Below are positions 17,168 to 25,912 of a stretch of 64,000 nt of DNA, in pieces. Position 1 is the stretch's first letter. Each line of letters begins with the position of its first letter. This DNA is from Desulfobulbaceae bacterium. GTDB lineage: Bacteria > Desulfobacterota > Desulfobulbia > Desulfobulbales > Desulfocapsaceae. The DNA is taken from NCBI GenBank assembly GCA_019163335.1, contig JAFLKM010000027.1, positions 1 to 64,000 of the forward strand. Reading direction: 5' to 3'. Below the pieces are notes generated by a model. That model saw only the letters and a list, made by a program, of their open reading frames with translations. It searched no databases and had not been told where the DNA came from. A program made the translations under genes and the position numbers.

Positions 17168-17197
17168 TTGACTAAAGGCATTTAAGGAAAATATAAA
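17168..17197 (+). promoter_or_regulatory. sigma70-type promoter of qmoAB
   Basis: TTGACT (17168-17173), 18 bases, TATAAA (17192-17197). Initiation near 17204 would leave about 15 nt before qmoA, just enough to include the GGAGG ribosome-binding site at 17208. Confidence 0.65.
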
Positions 17198-17218
17198 GAG
17201 TACTTATGGAGGAATGGT

Positions 17219-18481
17219 ATGACTGACGAGCAAGGCGCCTCAGGTGCAATTTTGGTCGTAGGTGGTGGTATCAGTGGACTAACATCGGCACTGGAAGCAG
17301 CTGAAGTTGGTAATGATGTTTTCTTAGTGGAAAAAAATGCTTATTTCGGTGGTCGTGTTGCTCAGCTGAATCAATATTTTCCTAAGTTGTGTCCCCCCAG
17401 TTGTGGATTGGAAATTAACTTTAAGCGAGTGAAAGATAACAGACGAATCCGCCCTTTTACCATGACTACTGTTAAAACAGTGACTGGTGGACCCGGGAAC
17501 TATGAAGTAACATTGGAAACAGCTCCTCGCTATGTCAACTCCAATTGTACTGCATGCGGAGAATGTACTGCGGCCTGTCCTGATGAGATTGATAATGACT
17601 TCAACCTGGGCATGGACAAGTGCAAAGCTGCATATCTCCCTCACGAGATGGCTTTTCCACGACGTTATGTGATTAATAAAGCCGCTTTGTCTGTAGCTGG
17701 TGCTGAAGCAGTCAAAGCTGCATGTAAATATAATGCCGTTGATCTTGAGATGAAACCTGAAACAAAGGTTATTAAAGTTTCAGCCATTATTTGGGCCACA
17801 GGTTGGACTCCTTATGATCCAACCAAGATGGATAATCTTAAATTTGGACAGTCTAAGGCTATCGTCACCAATATGATGATTGAGCGAATGGCAGCCCCGG
17901 GTGGTCCAACCGATGGTGCAATAATTCGTCCCGGAGACGGCAAGCAACCGGAGTCTTTCGCTTTTGTTCAGTGTGCTGGCTCCCGAGATGAAAATCACCT
18001 GGAATTTTGTTCATACATTTGCTGCATGGCCACCTTTAAGCAAATGACATATATTCGAGAGCGCTATCCTGAAGCTAAGATTTATGTTTTTTATATTGAC
18101 TTGCGAACTCCAGGGAAGTACGAAAAATTTCGTGAGAAACTGATGGATGATAAAAACTCGACCTTTATTAAAGGAAAGGTCGCAGAAATTATTCCAGAAC
18201 TTGATGGAGGCGTTACAGTTGTCGCTGAAAATGCGGTCACTGGTGAAAAAATTCGACAGAAAGTTGACATGGCAGTTTTAGCTACCGGGATGCAGCCTTC
18301 CTTGGCTGTTCAAGGCGCACCGGTTTCGTTGAACATGGATAAGAGTGGCTTTATTATTTCAGAGCCAGAAAAAGGTATGATATCAGCTGGCTGTGCACGT
18401 AAGGCTGCTGATGTCGTCACCACTAATCAGTCATCTACTGCTGCTGCCTTAAAGGCTATTCAGATTTCCAGGAGGTCATGA
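17219..18481 (+). CDS. qmoA: quinone-interacting membrane-bound oxidoreductase subunit QmoA
   Basis: A soluble FAD protein related to HdrA. With QmoB and QmoC it is believed to move electrons from menaquinol toward AprBA. The N-terminal FAD motif VVGGGISGLTSALEA is followed by GGRVAQLNQYFPKLCPPSC, and a ferredoxin-like cluster site CTACGECTAACP sits near residue 104. 420 residues is typical. GGAGG precedes ATG 17219. qmoB starts three bases after the stop, so the two are tightly coupled. Confidence 0.95.
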   Translation: MTDEQGASGAILVVGGGISGLTSALEAAEVGNDVFLVEKNAYFGGRVAQLNQYFPKLCPPSCGLEINFKRVKDNRRIRPFTMTTVKTVTGGPGNYEVTLETAPRYVNSNCTACGECTAACPDEIDNDFNLGMDKCKAAYLPHEMAFPRRYVINKAALSVAGAEAVKAACKYNAVDLEMKPETKVIKVSAIIWATGWTPYDPTKMDNLKFGQSKAIVTNMMIERMAAPGGPTDGAIIRPGDGKQPESFAFVQCAGSRDENHLEFCSYICCMATFKQMTYIRERYPEAKIYVFYIDLRTPGKYEKFREKLMDDKNSTFIKGKVAEIIPELDGGVTVVAENAVTGEKIRQKVDMAVLATGMQPSLAVQGAPVSLNMDKSGFIISEPEKGMISAGCARKAADVVTTNQSSTAAALKAIQISRRS

Positions 18482-18484
18482 TCA

Positions 18485-20749
18485 ATGGATAAAAAGTATT
18501 GTGCCTATATTTGTACGGGTTGCGGCATTGGTGAGGCCCTGGATATTGAAGGGCTGTCTAAACTCGTAACCTCAGAGATGTCCATGGAATGCAAGGAGCA
18601 TGGCTGCTTGTGTGGAACTGATGGGCGTAAAATGATCGAGAAAGACATCAGTGAGAATGGCGTGAACACTGTGATCGTTTGTGCCTGTTCTCCTCGGGTT
18701 ATGCAGAACGAGTTTGAGTTTGGCGATGACAAAATTACCGTTCGGGCGAATCTGCGGGAGCAGGTTATTTGGTCTGCCGGTGTAGCTGAGGAAGGAAAAG
18801 AAGATTCACATAAAGAGTGGCTGCAAGAGACTGCTAGTGATTATGTGCGCATGGCTTGTACACGGGCGAAAAAAACAGAGTTGCCTGAACCCTATGAATT
18901 AGAGACCCTGAATCGTGAAATCCTGGTGATTGGTGGTGGAATCGCCGGCTTGACTGCCGCAATAGAGGCTTCTAAGGCTGGGAGTAAGGTTACTATTGTA
19001 GAGAAAACAGAGAATCTTGGAGGCAAGGCTCTTGGTTGGGCTAAGCAATTTCCAACCAAACTTCCCTATGCTGAACTTGAACCAAATTCCATTGGTGATA
19101 TTGTAGCTGCTGTAGCCGCTGATGCCAATATTACAGTTAAAACCAATACAGAGGTTGGACGAATTGGTGGGGCACCCGGAGATTTTGGAGTTACATTTAA
19201 AATTGCTGGTACAAAATCTGAGTGGGATGCGCCCGCCAAGGTTGGAGTAGACGAACAGGATCTTATCAGTAAAGGGCAGATGGAAGACCCGAACGCCGGG
19301 CTTAAACCTTACGCTGAGGCCAATCCGGAGGCCCAGAAGTTTGGGGCAGTTATTCTTGCATCTGGATGGATTCCTGCGGATGTATCACAATTTAGCCATC
19401 TTGGTTACGGTGTAATTGAAAAAGTTGTTACGAACGCTCAGTTTGAAAAAATGGCAAAAGACGGGAAGCTTGGCGGAGTTAAGTCTGTTGCTTTTGTAAT
19501 GAGTCCTGGTGGTGAAGAGAACGATCAGGATTTCCCGTATTGCAACTCTGTAACGTCGATGGTTGCCTTGAAACAGGCTAAATATGTTCGAGAGAATGAT
19601 GCTGATGCAAAGGCATATATTCTTTACCAGCACATGCGAACACCAGGTCATATGGAACTCTTTTATAAAGGGATTCAGCAAGATGATGGAATCTTTATGA
19701 CCAAGGCGGCTGTTACTGGAGTCGTTGCCTCAGGGAATGGATGTACTGTTACAGCTAAAGATACGCTCCTTGGTGAGGACTTGACACTAGATGTAGATCT
19801 TGTTGTTCTTGCCGCTGGAATGGAGCCCACAACAAAGTACGAAAATTCAATCAATTTAGCCTATCGTCAAGGACCTGCATTTTTGGATCTTGATCTTTTT
19901 GACGGATATGCGGACTCTCATTTTATTTGCTTCCCCTACGAAACTCGTCGAACAGGTGTTTACACCTGTGGTGGTGTTCGTAAGGCCATGAATATGGAAG
20001 AGACCATTGATGATGCAACGGGTGCGGCCTTAAAAGCAATTCAATGCATTGAGTCTGCTGATCGTGGAGTAGCAGTACATCCCCGCTCCGGAGACAAAAC
20101 CTATCCAGAATTTTTTATGCAACGATGCACTCAGTGTAAACGTTGTACTGAAGAATGCCCGTTTGGTGCTCTTGATGATGATGCCAAGGGGACTCCTTTA
20201 CCGAATCCAACCCGGTGCCGTCGTTGCGGTACTTGCATGGGAGCTTGTCCAGAGCGTATAATCGGATTCAAAGATTACAATATCGATCTCATTGGATCCA
20301 TGCTTAAATCCATAGAGGTCCCTGAAGATGATGATGACAAGTTGCGTATTATCATTTTTGCGTGTGAAAATGATGCCTATCCTGCCTTGGACATGGCCGG
20401 TATGAGACGGAACAAGATGAGTCATATGGTTCGTGTGATACCCGTTCGTTGTTTAGGGTCGGTGAATATGTCTTGGGTACGTGATTTACTTTCAGCAGGC
20501 ATGGATGGAGCTATGCTACTTGGATGTAAATATGGCGACGATTATCAGTGCCATTTTGTAAAGGGTTCCGAGATTGCGACAAAACGCATGGAGAATATAG
20601 GTGATTCTCTCTCTACATTGGGACTTGAGCCTGAACGAGTTCGTTCAGAGCAAGTCTCAATTACCGAATATGACAAAATTCCAAAACTTATTAATGATTT
20701 TGTGAGCGAAATTGTAGATCTTGGTCCTAATCCATTTAAGGGCTTCTAG
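18485..20749 (+). CDS. qmoB: quinone-interacting membrane-bound oxidoreductase subunit QmoB
   Basis: An HdrA-like flavoprotein fused to an MvhD-like tail. The N-terminal region has CAYICTGCGIGEAL and CKEHGCLC cysteines. The FAD motif VIGGGIAGLTAAIEA is near residue 148. Two [4Fe-4S] sites CTQCKRCTEECP and CRRCGTCMGACP lie at about 550-600, and the C-terminus is an MvhD-like domain (IIIFACEND onward). 754 residues matches the family. GGAGG lies at the end of qmoA. A strong terminator follows before qmoC, unusual if all three are needed in equal amounts. Confidence 0.95.
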   Translation: MDKKYCAYICTGCGIGEALDIEGLSKLVTSEMSMECKEHGCLCGTDGRKMIEKDISENGVNTVIVCACSPRVMQNEFEFGDDKITVRANLREQVIWSAGVAEEGKEDSHKEWLQETASDYVRMACTRAKKTELPEPYELETLNREILVIGGGIAGLTAAIEASKAGSKVTIVEKTENLGGKALGWAKQFPTKLPYAELEPNSIGDIVAAVAADANITVKTNTEVGRIGGAPGDFGVTFKIAGTKSEWDAPAKVGVDEQDLISKGQMEDPNAGLKPYAEANPEAQKFGAVILASGWIPADVSQFSHLGYGVIEKVVTNAQFEKMAKDGKLGGVKSVAFVMSPGGEENDQDFPYCNSVTSMVALKQAKYVRENDADAKAYILYQHMRTPGHMELFYKGIQQDDGIFMTKAAVTGVVASGNGCTVTAKDTLLGEDLTLDVDLVVLAAGMEPTTKYENSINLAYRQGPAFLDLDLFDGYADSHFICFPYETRRTGVYTCGGVRKAMNMEETIDDATGAALKAIQCIESADRGVAVHPRSGDKTYPEFFMQRCTQCKRCTEECPFGALDDDAKGTPLPNPTRCRRCGTCMGACPERIIGFKDYNIDLIGSMLKSIEVPEDDDDKLRIIIFACENDAYPALDMAGMRRNKMSHMVRVIPVRCLGSVNMSWVRDLLSAGMDGAMLLGCKYGDDYQCHFVKGSEIATKRMENIGDSLSTLGLEPERVRSEQVSITEYDKIPKLINDFVSEIVDLGPNPFKGF

Positions 20750-20761
20750 TCTTAAGAAATG

Positions 20762-20822
20762 TGATACTGATGTTCATTGCTATTTTTTGAAAATAGTATA
20801 AACATCAGTATCATTTTTTTTT
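20762..20822 (+). terminator. intrinsic terminator/attenuator between qmoB and qmoC
   Basis: TGATACTGATGTT (20762-20774) pairs perfectly with AACATCAGTATCA (20801-20813), followed by nine Ts. Inside, CTATTTT/AAAATAG forms a second stem with loop TTG. No good promoter was found between this element and qmoC, so it probably acts as a partial terminator that sets the qmoC level. Confidence 0.85.
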
Positions 20823-20893
20823 GAATGAAGAGATCTTACGTTTCATCTCATGCGTAACCAAATGATTAGAAAATTGAAGGGGGGAAAAGAGGA

Positions 20894-22099
20894 ATGAATG
20901 CTCAGCCGGATTTAGACTTTATTAAATATCTCAAAAGTGCTGGTGGTGACACCCTGAAGAAATGTTATCAGTGTGCTACTTGCTCGGTGGTGTGTCCACT
21001 CTCTACAGACAGTAAGCCTTTCCCACGTAAGGAAATGATATGGGCTCAATGGGGGCTAAAGGATAAACTCGTGGCAGATCCGGACATTTTTTTGTGTCAT
21101 CAATGTGGAGATTGTACAGCATATTGTCCACGTGGTGCTAAGCCTGGGGATGTGCTTGGCGCGATTAGGGCTTTTGCTTATACCCATTATGGGTGGCCTT
21201 CTGGTTTAGCTAAGCTTGCTTCTAGTTCCAAAGGATTGCCTATGTTGGTAGCTATTCCCGCTGTCATTATTTTCGTATTATGGTTAGTCTCTGGTGGGCT
21301 TGTAGTCCCTTCTCAAGCTGATTTCGCCACCCATGGGTATCAGCAATTTTTTGGACATTGGGATTTTTACTGGTTGTCGAAAAACGTATTTTATATTGAT
21401 GTTATTATGCTGTGTGCTGCTGGTTTGGCTGTTTTCTCTGTTTACAAAGGTGCCTTAAGCATGTGGAAGGGCATGAAGGAGCATTCAGGGATTCAAAGTA
21501 CTTTTCGACCCACTATTGTACAGTTTACTACAGAGTTTCTTTGGCCTTCAATTATAGAAATTGTGCGACATACCCGATTTAGAGAGTGTAAGACCAATAT
21601 CGATCGGATTCAGGGACATTTGCCTCTTATGTTGTCTTTTATAGGTCTCTTTATCGTAACTGTTTGGTCTGCTACAGCTAATGATGTGCTTGCTCTTATT
21701 CCTAGTTTTCATTTTTTGCATGGTCCCATGTCAGTTTGGAATCCAGTTAAGATTCTAGCTAATGTTTCTGCCATTGCTATGATTGTAGGTGTTGGCATTT
21801 TATGGAGTAATCGTTCAAGAAAAGAAAAAGAAGAGGGAACTAAAGGCTCATTTTATGACTGGTTTTTAATCTGGTTGATCATGGCAGTTGGAGCATCGGG
21901 GCTTTTGGCTGAAATTGCTCGCTGGGCAGGGCTTGCTGCTCCAGGGTATGTTATATATTATGTTCATTTGGTAACAGTTATGATGCTTTTTATGTACATG
22001 CCTTATACTAAGTTTGCCCATCTTGTATTCCGTACTTTGGCAATGGCATTTGAAAAATACAGAGAAAGCCCATACGGAAAAAATACACTTAATACCTGA
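20894..22099 (+). CDS. qmoC: quinone-interacting membrane-bound oxidoreductase subunit QmoC
   Basis: The membrane subunit that meets the menaquinone pool. The N-terminal HdrC-like domain has CYQCATCSVVCP and CHQCGDCTAYCP ([4Fe-4S] ligands, about residues 23-77). The rest is a cytochrome-b-like (NarI/HdrE type) membrane domain with about six hydrophobic segments and several His residues suited to haem b. 401 residues is typical. AGAGG precedes ATG 20894; an ATG four bases later is out of frame. Confidence 0.94.
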   Translation: MNAQPDLDFIKYLKSAGGDTLKKCYQCATCSVVCPLSTDSKPFPRKEMIWAQWGLKDKLVADPDIFLCHQCGDCTAYCPRGAKPGDVLGAIRAFAYTHYGWPSGLAKLASSSKGLPMLVAIPAVIIFVLWLVSGGLVVPSQADFATHGYQQFFGHWDFYWLSKNVFYIDVIMLCAAGLAVFSVYKGALSMWKGMKEHSGIQSTFRPTIVQFTTEFLWPSIIEIVRHTRFRECKTNIDRIQGHLPLMLSFIGLFIVTVWSATANDVLALIPSFHFLHGPMSVWNPVKILANVSAIAMIVGVGILWSNRSRKEKEEGTKGSFYDWFLIWLIMAVGASGLLAEIARWAGLAAPGYVIYYVHLVTVMMLFMYMPYTKFAHLVFRTLAMAFEKYRESPYGKNTLNT

Positions 22100-22128
22100 T
22101 AAATTTGTACATATTGACCTCAGACTTT

Positions 22129-22165
22129 AAAAAGGTTATGTCTTGAATGGCACGACCTTTTTTTT
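22129..22165 (+). terminator. intrinsic terminator after qmoC
   Basis: AAAAAGGTTATGTC pairs with GGCACGACCTTTTT, with one A-C mismatch and two G-U pairs and a loop of TTGAAT, ending in eight Ts. It closes the qmo region before the tRNA operon. Confidence 0.8.
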
Positions 22166-22230
22166 GTTCTAATTGATCAGATTAGACACATTCTGTCTAT
22201 AAGATGTCAGTTGTGAGAAATAAAAAAAGA

Positions 22231-22259
22231 TTGCTTTCTAGATTTTAAAGAGCTATAGT
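22231..22259 (+). promoter_or_regulatory. sigma70-type promoter of the tRNA-tuf operon
   Basis: TTGCTT (22231-22236), 17 bases, TATAGT (22254-22259). Initiation near 22266 is ten bases before the first tRNA. Confidence 0.65.
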
Positions 22260-22275
22260 ACTCCTCTTTATAAAT

Positions 22276-22351
22276 GCTGGCGTAGCTCAATTGGCAGAGC
22301 AGCTGATTTGTAATCAGCAGGTTGCGGGTTCAAATCCCATCGCCAGCTCCA
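22276..22351 (+). tRNA. tRNA-Thr(TGT)
   Basis: Cloverleaf with acceptor GCTGGCG/CGCCAGC, anticodon stem GCTGA/TCAGC around TTTGTAA (anticodon TGT), T loop TTCAAAT, and encoded CCA. First gene of the Thr-Tyr-Gly-Thr-tuf cluster. Confidence 0.96.
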
Positions 22352-22392
22352 GCAACATTATAAAACGTTCTTATGTGTTTAGAAATACGTAG

Positions 22393-22418
22393 AACAACGT
22401 GATGAGCTCGTTGTTTTT
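22393..22418 (+). terminator. terminator-like hairpin between tRNA-Thr and tRNA-Tyr
   Basis: AACAACG pairs with CGTTGTT around a nine-base loop and runs into three more Ts. It may be a weak terminator or a processing signal within the tRNA-tuf transcript. No convincing promoter lies between it and tRNA-Tyr. Confidence 0.4.
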
Positions 22419-22454
22419 CTGATAAGTAATAATTTGAAAATGTTTTTTGTGTAT

Positions 22455-22539
22455 GGAGGGGTTCCCGAGTGGCTAAAGGGAACAGACTGTAAATCTGTCG
22501 GCAGCGCCTTCGGAGGTTCGAATCCTCCCCCCTCCACCA
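22455..22539 (+). tRNA. tRNA-Tyr(GTA)
   Basis: 85-nt class II tRNA: acceptor GGAGGGG/CCCCTCC, anticodon stem CAGA/TCTG around CTGTAAA (anticodon GTA), long variable arm, T loop TTCGAAT, encoded CCA. Confidence 0.96.
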
Positions 22540-22570
22540 TTGCTTAAAAAATGTTTACTTTCAGTACAAA

Positions 22571-22646
22571 GCGGGAATAGCTCAATTGGTAGAGCATCAG
22601 CCTTCCAAGCTGAGGGTTGCGAGTTCGAGTCTCGTTTCCCGCTCCA
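22571..22646 (+). tRNA. tRNA-Gly(TCC)
   Basis: Acceptor GCGGGAA/TTCCCGC, anticodon stem TCAGC/GCTGA around CTTCCAA (anticodon TCC), T loop TTCGAGT, encoded CCA. Confidence 0.96.
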
Positions 22647-22660
22647 TTTTCAGTTCAGAC

Positions 22661-22736
<76 letters not shown>

Positions 22737-22780
22737 GTTTATTTAGTTATTATAACCAGTTACGGTCAGGGGGACGACGG

Positions 22781-23930
22781 CAATGGCAAAAGAAAAGTTT
22801 GATCGGAAAAAACCACATGTCAATGTAGGAACTGTGGGTCATATAGATCACGGCAAAACCACTCTTACGGCTGCGATTACTCGTGTTTTATCCACGAAAG
22901 GACTGGCTAAGTTCACAGATTTTAGTGAGATAGATAAAGCCCCTGAGGAAAAAGAGCGCGGAATTACCATCGCAACTGCGCATGTAGAATACGAGACAGT
23001 CAATCGCCATTACGCGCATGTCGATTGTCCGGGTCATGCTGATTATATCAAGAACATGATTACCGGGGCAGCTCAGATGGATGGAGCAATTCTTGTGGTA
23101 GGGGCTAATGACGGAGCAATGCCTCAGACACGCGAACACATCCTTTTGGCTCGTCAGGTTGGCGTTCCATGTATTGTTGTATTTTTAAATAAGTGCGACA
23201 TGGTGGATGATCCTGAACTTATTGAGCTAGTTGAGATGGAGTTGCGGGAACTTCTTGATAAGTATGATTTTCCTGGAGATGATGTTCCTATTATTCATGG
23301 TTCTGCGTTGAAGGCTCTCGAGAATCCTGAAGATCCCGAAGCAGCTAAGTGTATATGGGAATTGATGGAAGCGATTGATACATATATTCCTCAGCCAAAG
23401 CGAGATATTGATCAGCCCTTCTTGATGCCTGTTGAGGATGTTTTTTCTATATCCGGTCGTGGAACTGTTGCCACCGGTCGTATTGAGCGAGGTATCGTTC
23501 ATGTCGGTGATGAAGTCGCAATTGTAGGTATTCGTGATACTGCCAAGACCACGATAACCGGTGTAGAAATGTTTCGTAAGATCCTAGATGAAGGTCAGGC
23601 AGGCGACAACATAGGAGCCTTGCTTCGAGGTACCAAGCGAGAAGATATCGAGCGTGGCCAGGTTTTATCAAAGCCAGGTTCAATAACTCCTCATACTAAA
23701 TTCAAGGCAGAGTGTTATATTCTGGGCAAGGAAGAGGGCGGACGTCATACACCTTTTTTTAATGGATATCGTCCTCAGTTTTATTTTCGAACGACAGATG
23801 TGACTGGTATTGTGACTCTTCCTGAAGGAACCGAGATGGTAATGCCAGGAGATAATGTATCAGTTGTTGCGGAATTAATTACCCCGATAGCCATGGATGC
23901 CGGTCTTCGTTTTGCAATTCGAGAGGGTGG
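22781..23930 (+). repeat. tuf direct repeat, copy 1 (identical to 39686-40835)
   Basis: About 1150 bases match copy 2 with no difference that I could see. Identity starts two bases before the ATG and stops abruptly near the 3' end. The last 43 bases of the gene carry four synonymous differences, at 23931, 23937, 23952 and 23967. Confidence 0.9.
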
Positions 23931-23973
23931 TCGAACTGTAGGTGCGGGCGTCATTAGTGAAATTATAGCATAA
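22783..23973 (+). CDS. tuf: elongation factor Tu (copy 1, tRNA-linked)
   Basis: GTPase that delivers aminoacyl-tRNA to the ribosome. G1 GHIDHGKT, switch [10 protein letters not shown] and NKCD are all present, followed by the two beta-barrel domains, ending in GVISEIIA. 396 residues. The start follows a GGGGGACGACGGCA leader rather than a strong ribosome-binding site. It is the last gene of the tRNA cluster and encodes the same protein as the copy at 39.7 kb. Confidence 0.98.
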   Translation: MAKEKFDRKKPHVNVGTVGHIDHGKTTLTAAITRVLSTKGLAKFTDFSEIDKAPEEKERGITIATAHVEYETVNRHYAHVDCPGHADYIKNMITGAAQMDGAILVVGANDGAMPQTREHILLARQVGVPCIVVFLNKCDMVDDPELIELVEMELRELLDKYDFPGDDVPIIHGSALKALENPEDPEAAKCIWELMEAIDTYIPQPKRDIDQPFLMPVEDVFSISGRGTVATGRIERGIVHVGDEVAIVGIRDTAKTTITGVEMFRKILDEGQAGDNIGALLRGTKREDIERGQVLSKPGSITPHTKFKAECYILGKEEGGRHTPFFNGYRPQFYFRTTDVTGIVTLPEGTEMVMPGDNVSVVAELITPIAMDAGLRFAIREGGRTVGAGVISEIIA

Positions 23974-23990
23974 ATATTAATAATATGGAT

Positions 23991-24018
23991 CTTGTCCGTA
24001 AGGGCAAGTTTCCTTTTT
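23991..24018 (+). terminator. possible attenuator between tuf and rpmG
   Basis: CTTGTCC pairs with GGGCAAG, including one G-U pair, around a GTAA (GNRA-type) tetraloop, and is followed by TTTCCTTTTT. The U tract is interrupted, so partial termination or mRNA 3' end protection are both possible. Confidence 0.45.
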
Positions 24019-24036
24019 ACGATTGGATGGAGCAGT

Positions 24037-24186
24037 ATGAGAGATATCATTACACTTGCCTGTGGAACTTGTAAGCGTCGGAACTATACGACCACCAAAA
24101 ATAAGAAAAGCACTCCGAACAAGCTTGAGCTGAAAAAATATTGTTCCTTTTGTAGAGTTCATACCCCTCATAAAGAGACTAAATAG
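24037..24186 (+). CDS. rpmG: 50S ribosomal protein L33 (zinc type)
   Basis: 49 residues with two CxxC pairs, CGTC near the N-terminus and CSFC near the C-terminus, forming the zinc site of the C+ form of L33. The ORF track starts 15 codons earlier; ATG 24037 follows GGATGGAG and gives the family-typical start MRDIITLAC. It lies in the usual position before tRNA-Trp, secE and nusG. Confidence 0.93.
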   Translation: MRDIITLACGTCKRRNYTTTKNKKSTPNKLELKKYCSFCRVHTPHKETK

Positions 24187-24205
24187 TTTCTTTTCAAAAG
24201 GTTGT

Positions 24206-24281
24206 AGGCCAGTAGCTCTAATGGTAGAGCGCCGGACTCCAAATCCGGATGTTGGGGGTTCGAGTCCCTCCTGGCCTGCCA
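24206..24281 (+). tRNA. tRNA-Trp(CCA)
   Basis: Acceptor AGGCCAG/CTGGCCT, anticodon stem CCGGA/TCCGG around CTCCAAA (anticodon CCA), T loop TTCGAGT, encoded CCA. It lies between rpmG and secE. Confidence 0.96.
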
Positions 24282-24323
24282 TAATTTATTAGAATAATAT
24301 CGCTGTAATAATGGATTAACTCT

Positions 24324-24578
24324 ATGACATTAATTAATAAATCTAAATCCGTTAAAGACCCAAAAGCGATAATCGATCAGACAACAAGTTTTTCTTTTCT
24401 GAATATTAAAAAATTTATTCTTGAAGTAAAAATTGAAGCATCAAAAATTGTTTGGCCTGAGAAAAAAATAACGATGAGCCTTACAGCTGTTGTTATTGTT
24501 TTATCGACTATAGTTTCCATATATCTCGGGACAGTTGATTTTTTGCTTGGGAAATTGATTTCTTCATTTTTGAATTGA
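24324..24578 (+). CDS. secE: preprotein translocase subunit SecE
   Basis: Clamps SecY (50.5 kb) in the SecYEG channel. 84 residues with an amphipathic segment VKIEASKIVWPEKK, carrying the conserved W-P, and a single C-terminal membrane helix from about residue 50. This is the short single-span form, unlike the three-span E. coli protein. A long 179-base gap with a hairpin separates it from nusG. Confidence 0.93.
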   Translation: MTLINKSKSVKDPKAIIDQTTSFSFLNIKKFILEVKIEASKIVWPEKKITMSLTAVVIVLSTIVSIYLGTVDFLLGKLISSFLN

Positions 24579-24615
24579 AATTTGATCTGTGGAAAGAATT
24601 TTTAATAATATTTAT

Positions 24616-24655
24616 AAATCATAACTCAACCTTTCTGTTAATTGAGTTATGATTT
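24616..24655 (+). terminator. 14-bp hairpin between secE and nusG
   Basis: AAATCATAACTCAA (24616-24629) pairs perfectly with TTGAGTTATGATTT (24642-24655) around a 12-base loop. The downstream T tract is poor (GATTTTAAAT), so termination would be inefficient; it may be an mRNA structure. Confidence 0.5.
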
Positions 24656-24757
24656 GATTTTAAATGACTAAGTGATTTAAGAGCTTAATTTGTCATATAA
24701 AACATATTGTATTTTAATTTTAAAGTCCTAACCTTTAATTGATTAAAAAGTATATTC

Positions 24758-25291
24758 ATGGCAAAGAATTGGTATATCCTGCAAGTTCATTCCGGGTTTG
24801 AAGATAAAGTCAAGCTAACCCTTGAAGAACGAATTAAGAACGAATCCCTGGAAGATTTCTTTGGGGATATTTTGATACCCAGAGAACAAGTAGTTGAGAT
24901 GGTTAAAGGGGTAAGAAAAACTTCAGCTCGGAAATTTTTTCCTGGATATATACTTATTTCAATGGAGTTAAATGACTTAACTTGGCACACCGTTCATGAA
25001 AATATGCCGAGGGTCGTTGGATTCGTAGGAAATGATGAAAATCCTTTGCCTCTCCCTGATGAAGATGCCGCTAAAATTATTGGCCGAATTCATGATGGAT
25101 CAGAAACACCTCGACCTAAAGTTATATTTGAGATAGGCGAAGTCGTAAGGGTTATAGATGGTCCTTTTGCTAATTTTCAAGGCGTTGTTGATGAAGTGTT
25201 TCCTGAAAAAGGAAGGGTAAAAGTTATGGTTTCCATATTTGGTAGAGAAACACCGGTTGAATTAGAATATATTCAAGTGTCCAATAGTTAG
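24758..25291 (+). CDS. nusG: transcription termination/antitermination factor NusG
   Basis: Binds the RNA polymerase clamp and links it to Rho or the ribosome. The NGN domain begins NWYILQVHSGFEDKVK and includes FPGYILI. A C-terminal KOW domain reads VRVIDGPFANFQG. 177 residues. Followed 129 bases later by rplK. Confidence 0.96.
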   Translation: MAKNWYILQVHSGFEDKVKLTLEERIKNESLEDFFGDILIPREQVVEMVKGVRKTSARKFFPGYILISMELNDLTWHTVHENMPRVVGFVGNDENPLPLPDEDAAKIIGRIHDGSETPRPKVIFEIGEVVRVIDGPFANFQGVVDEVFPEKGRVKVMVSIFGRETPVELEYIQVSNS

Positions 25292-25420
25292 ACAGAAAGT
25301 TTATTGCTTAAAATATTGTTATTTTTGAGGACCTATTACTTTTTTATTTTAAAAGAGTAGCGACGCAGCAGTAATTATTTGTTGTGTAAATTGTTTATAG
25401 ATTAGAGTGAGGAGTAGAGT

Positions 25421-25846
25421 ATGGCCAAGAAAATTACGGCATATATAAAGTTACAGGTTGCCGCTGGTAAGGCAAATCCTTCACCACCGATTGGTCCTGC
25501 TTTGGGACAGCACGGTGTCAATATAATGGAATTCTGTAAAGATTTTAATGCTAAAACACAATCTATGGGTGATACGGTAGTGCCTGTGGTTATAACCGTG
25601 TTTCAGGATAGGTCTTTCACCTATATTACCAAGACCCCACCTGCCTCTATTTTATTGTTGAAGGCTGCCGGACTTAAAAAAGGTTCAAATAACCCTAAAA
25701 TTGATCGTGTAGCAGAAATCACTAAAGATCAGATTCGTGAAATTGCTGAAATAAAGCTGCCTGACTTAAATGCGTATGATATTGACAAAGCTATGCGAAT
25801 TATAGCCGGGACTGCTCGTAGTATAGGGATTACAGTTATAGGATAA
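25421..25846 (+). CDS. rplK: 50S ribosomal protein L11
   Basis: Stalk-base protein. The N-terminal domain carries [17 protein letters not shown], the proline-rich region of the thiostrepton site; the C-terminal domain binds 23S rRNA. 141 residues. AGTGAGGAG precedes the ATG. Confidence 0.97.
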   Translation: MAKKITAYIKLQVAAGKANPSPPIGPALGQHGVNIMEFCKDFNAKTQSMGDTVVPVVITVFQDRSFTYITKTPPASILLLKAAGLKKGSNNPKIDRVAEITKDQIREIAEIKLPDLNAYDIDKAMRIIAGTARSIGITVIG

Positions 25847-25912
25847 TTTTATTTATTAATTTTACTACTCTTTATTGAATGTCTTAATTCCTTAAAAGTA
25901 GGAGGCCAAGAA

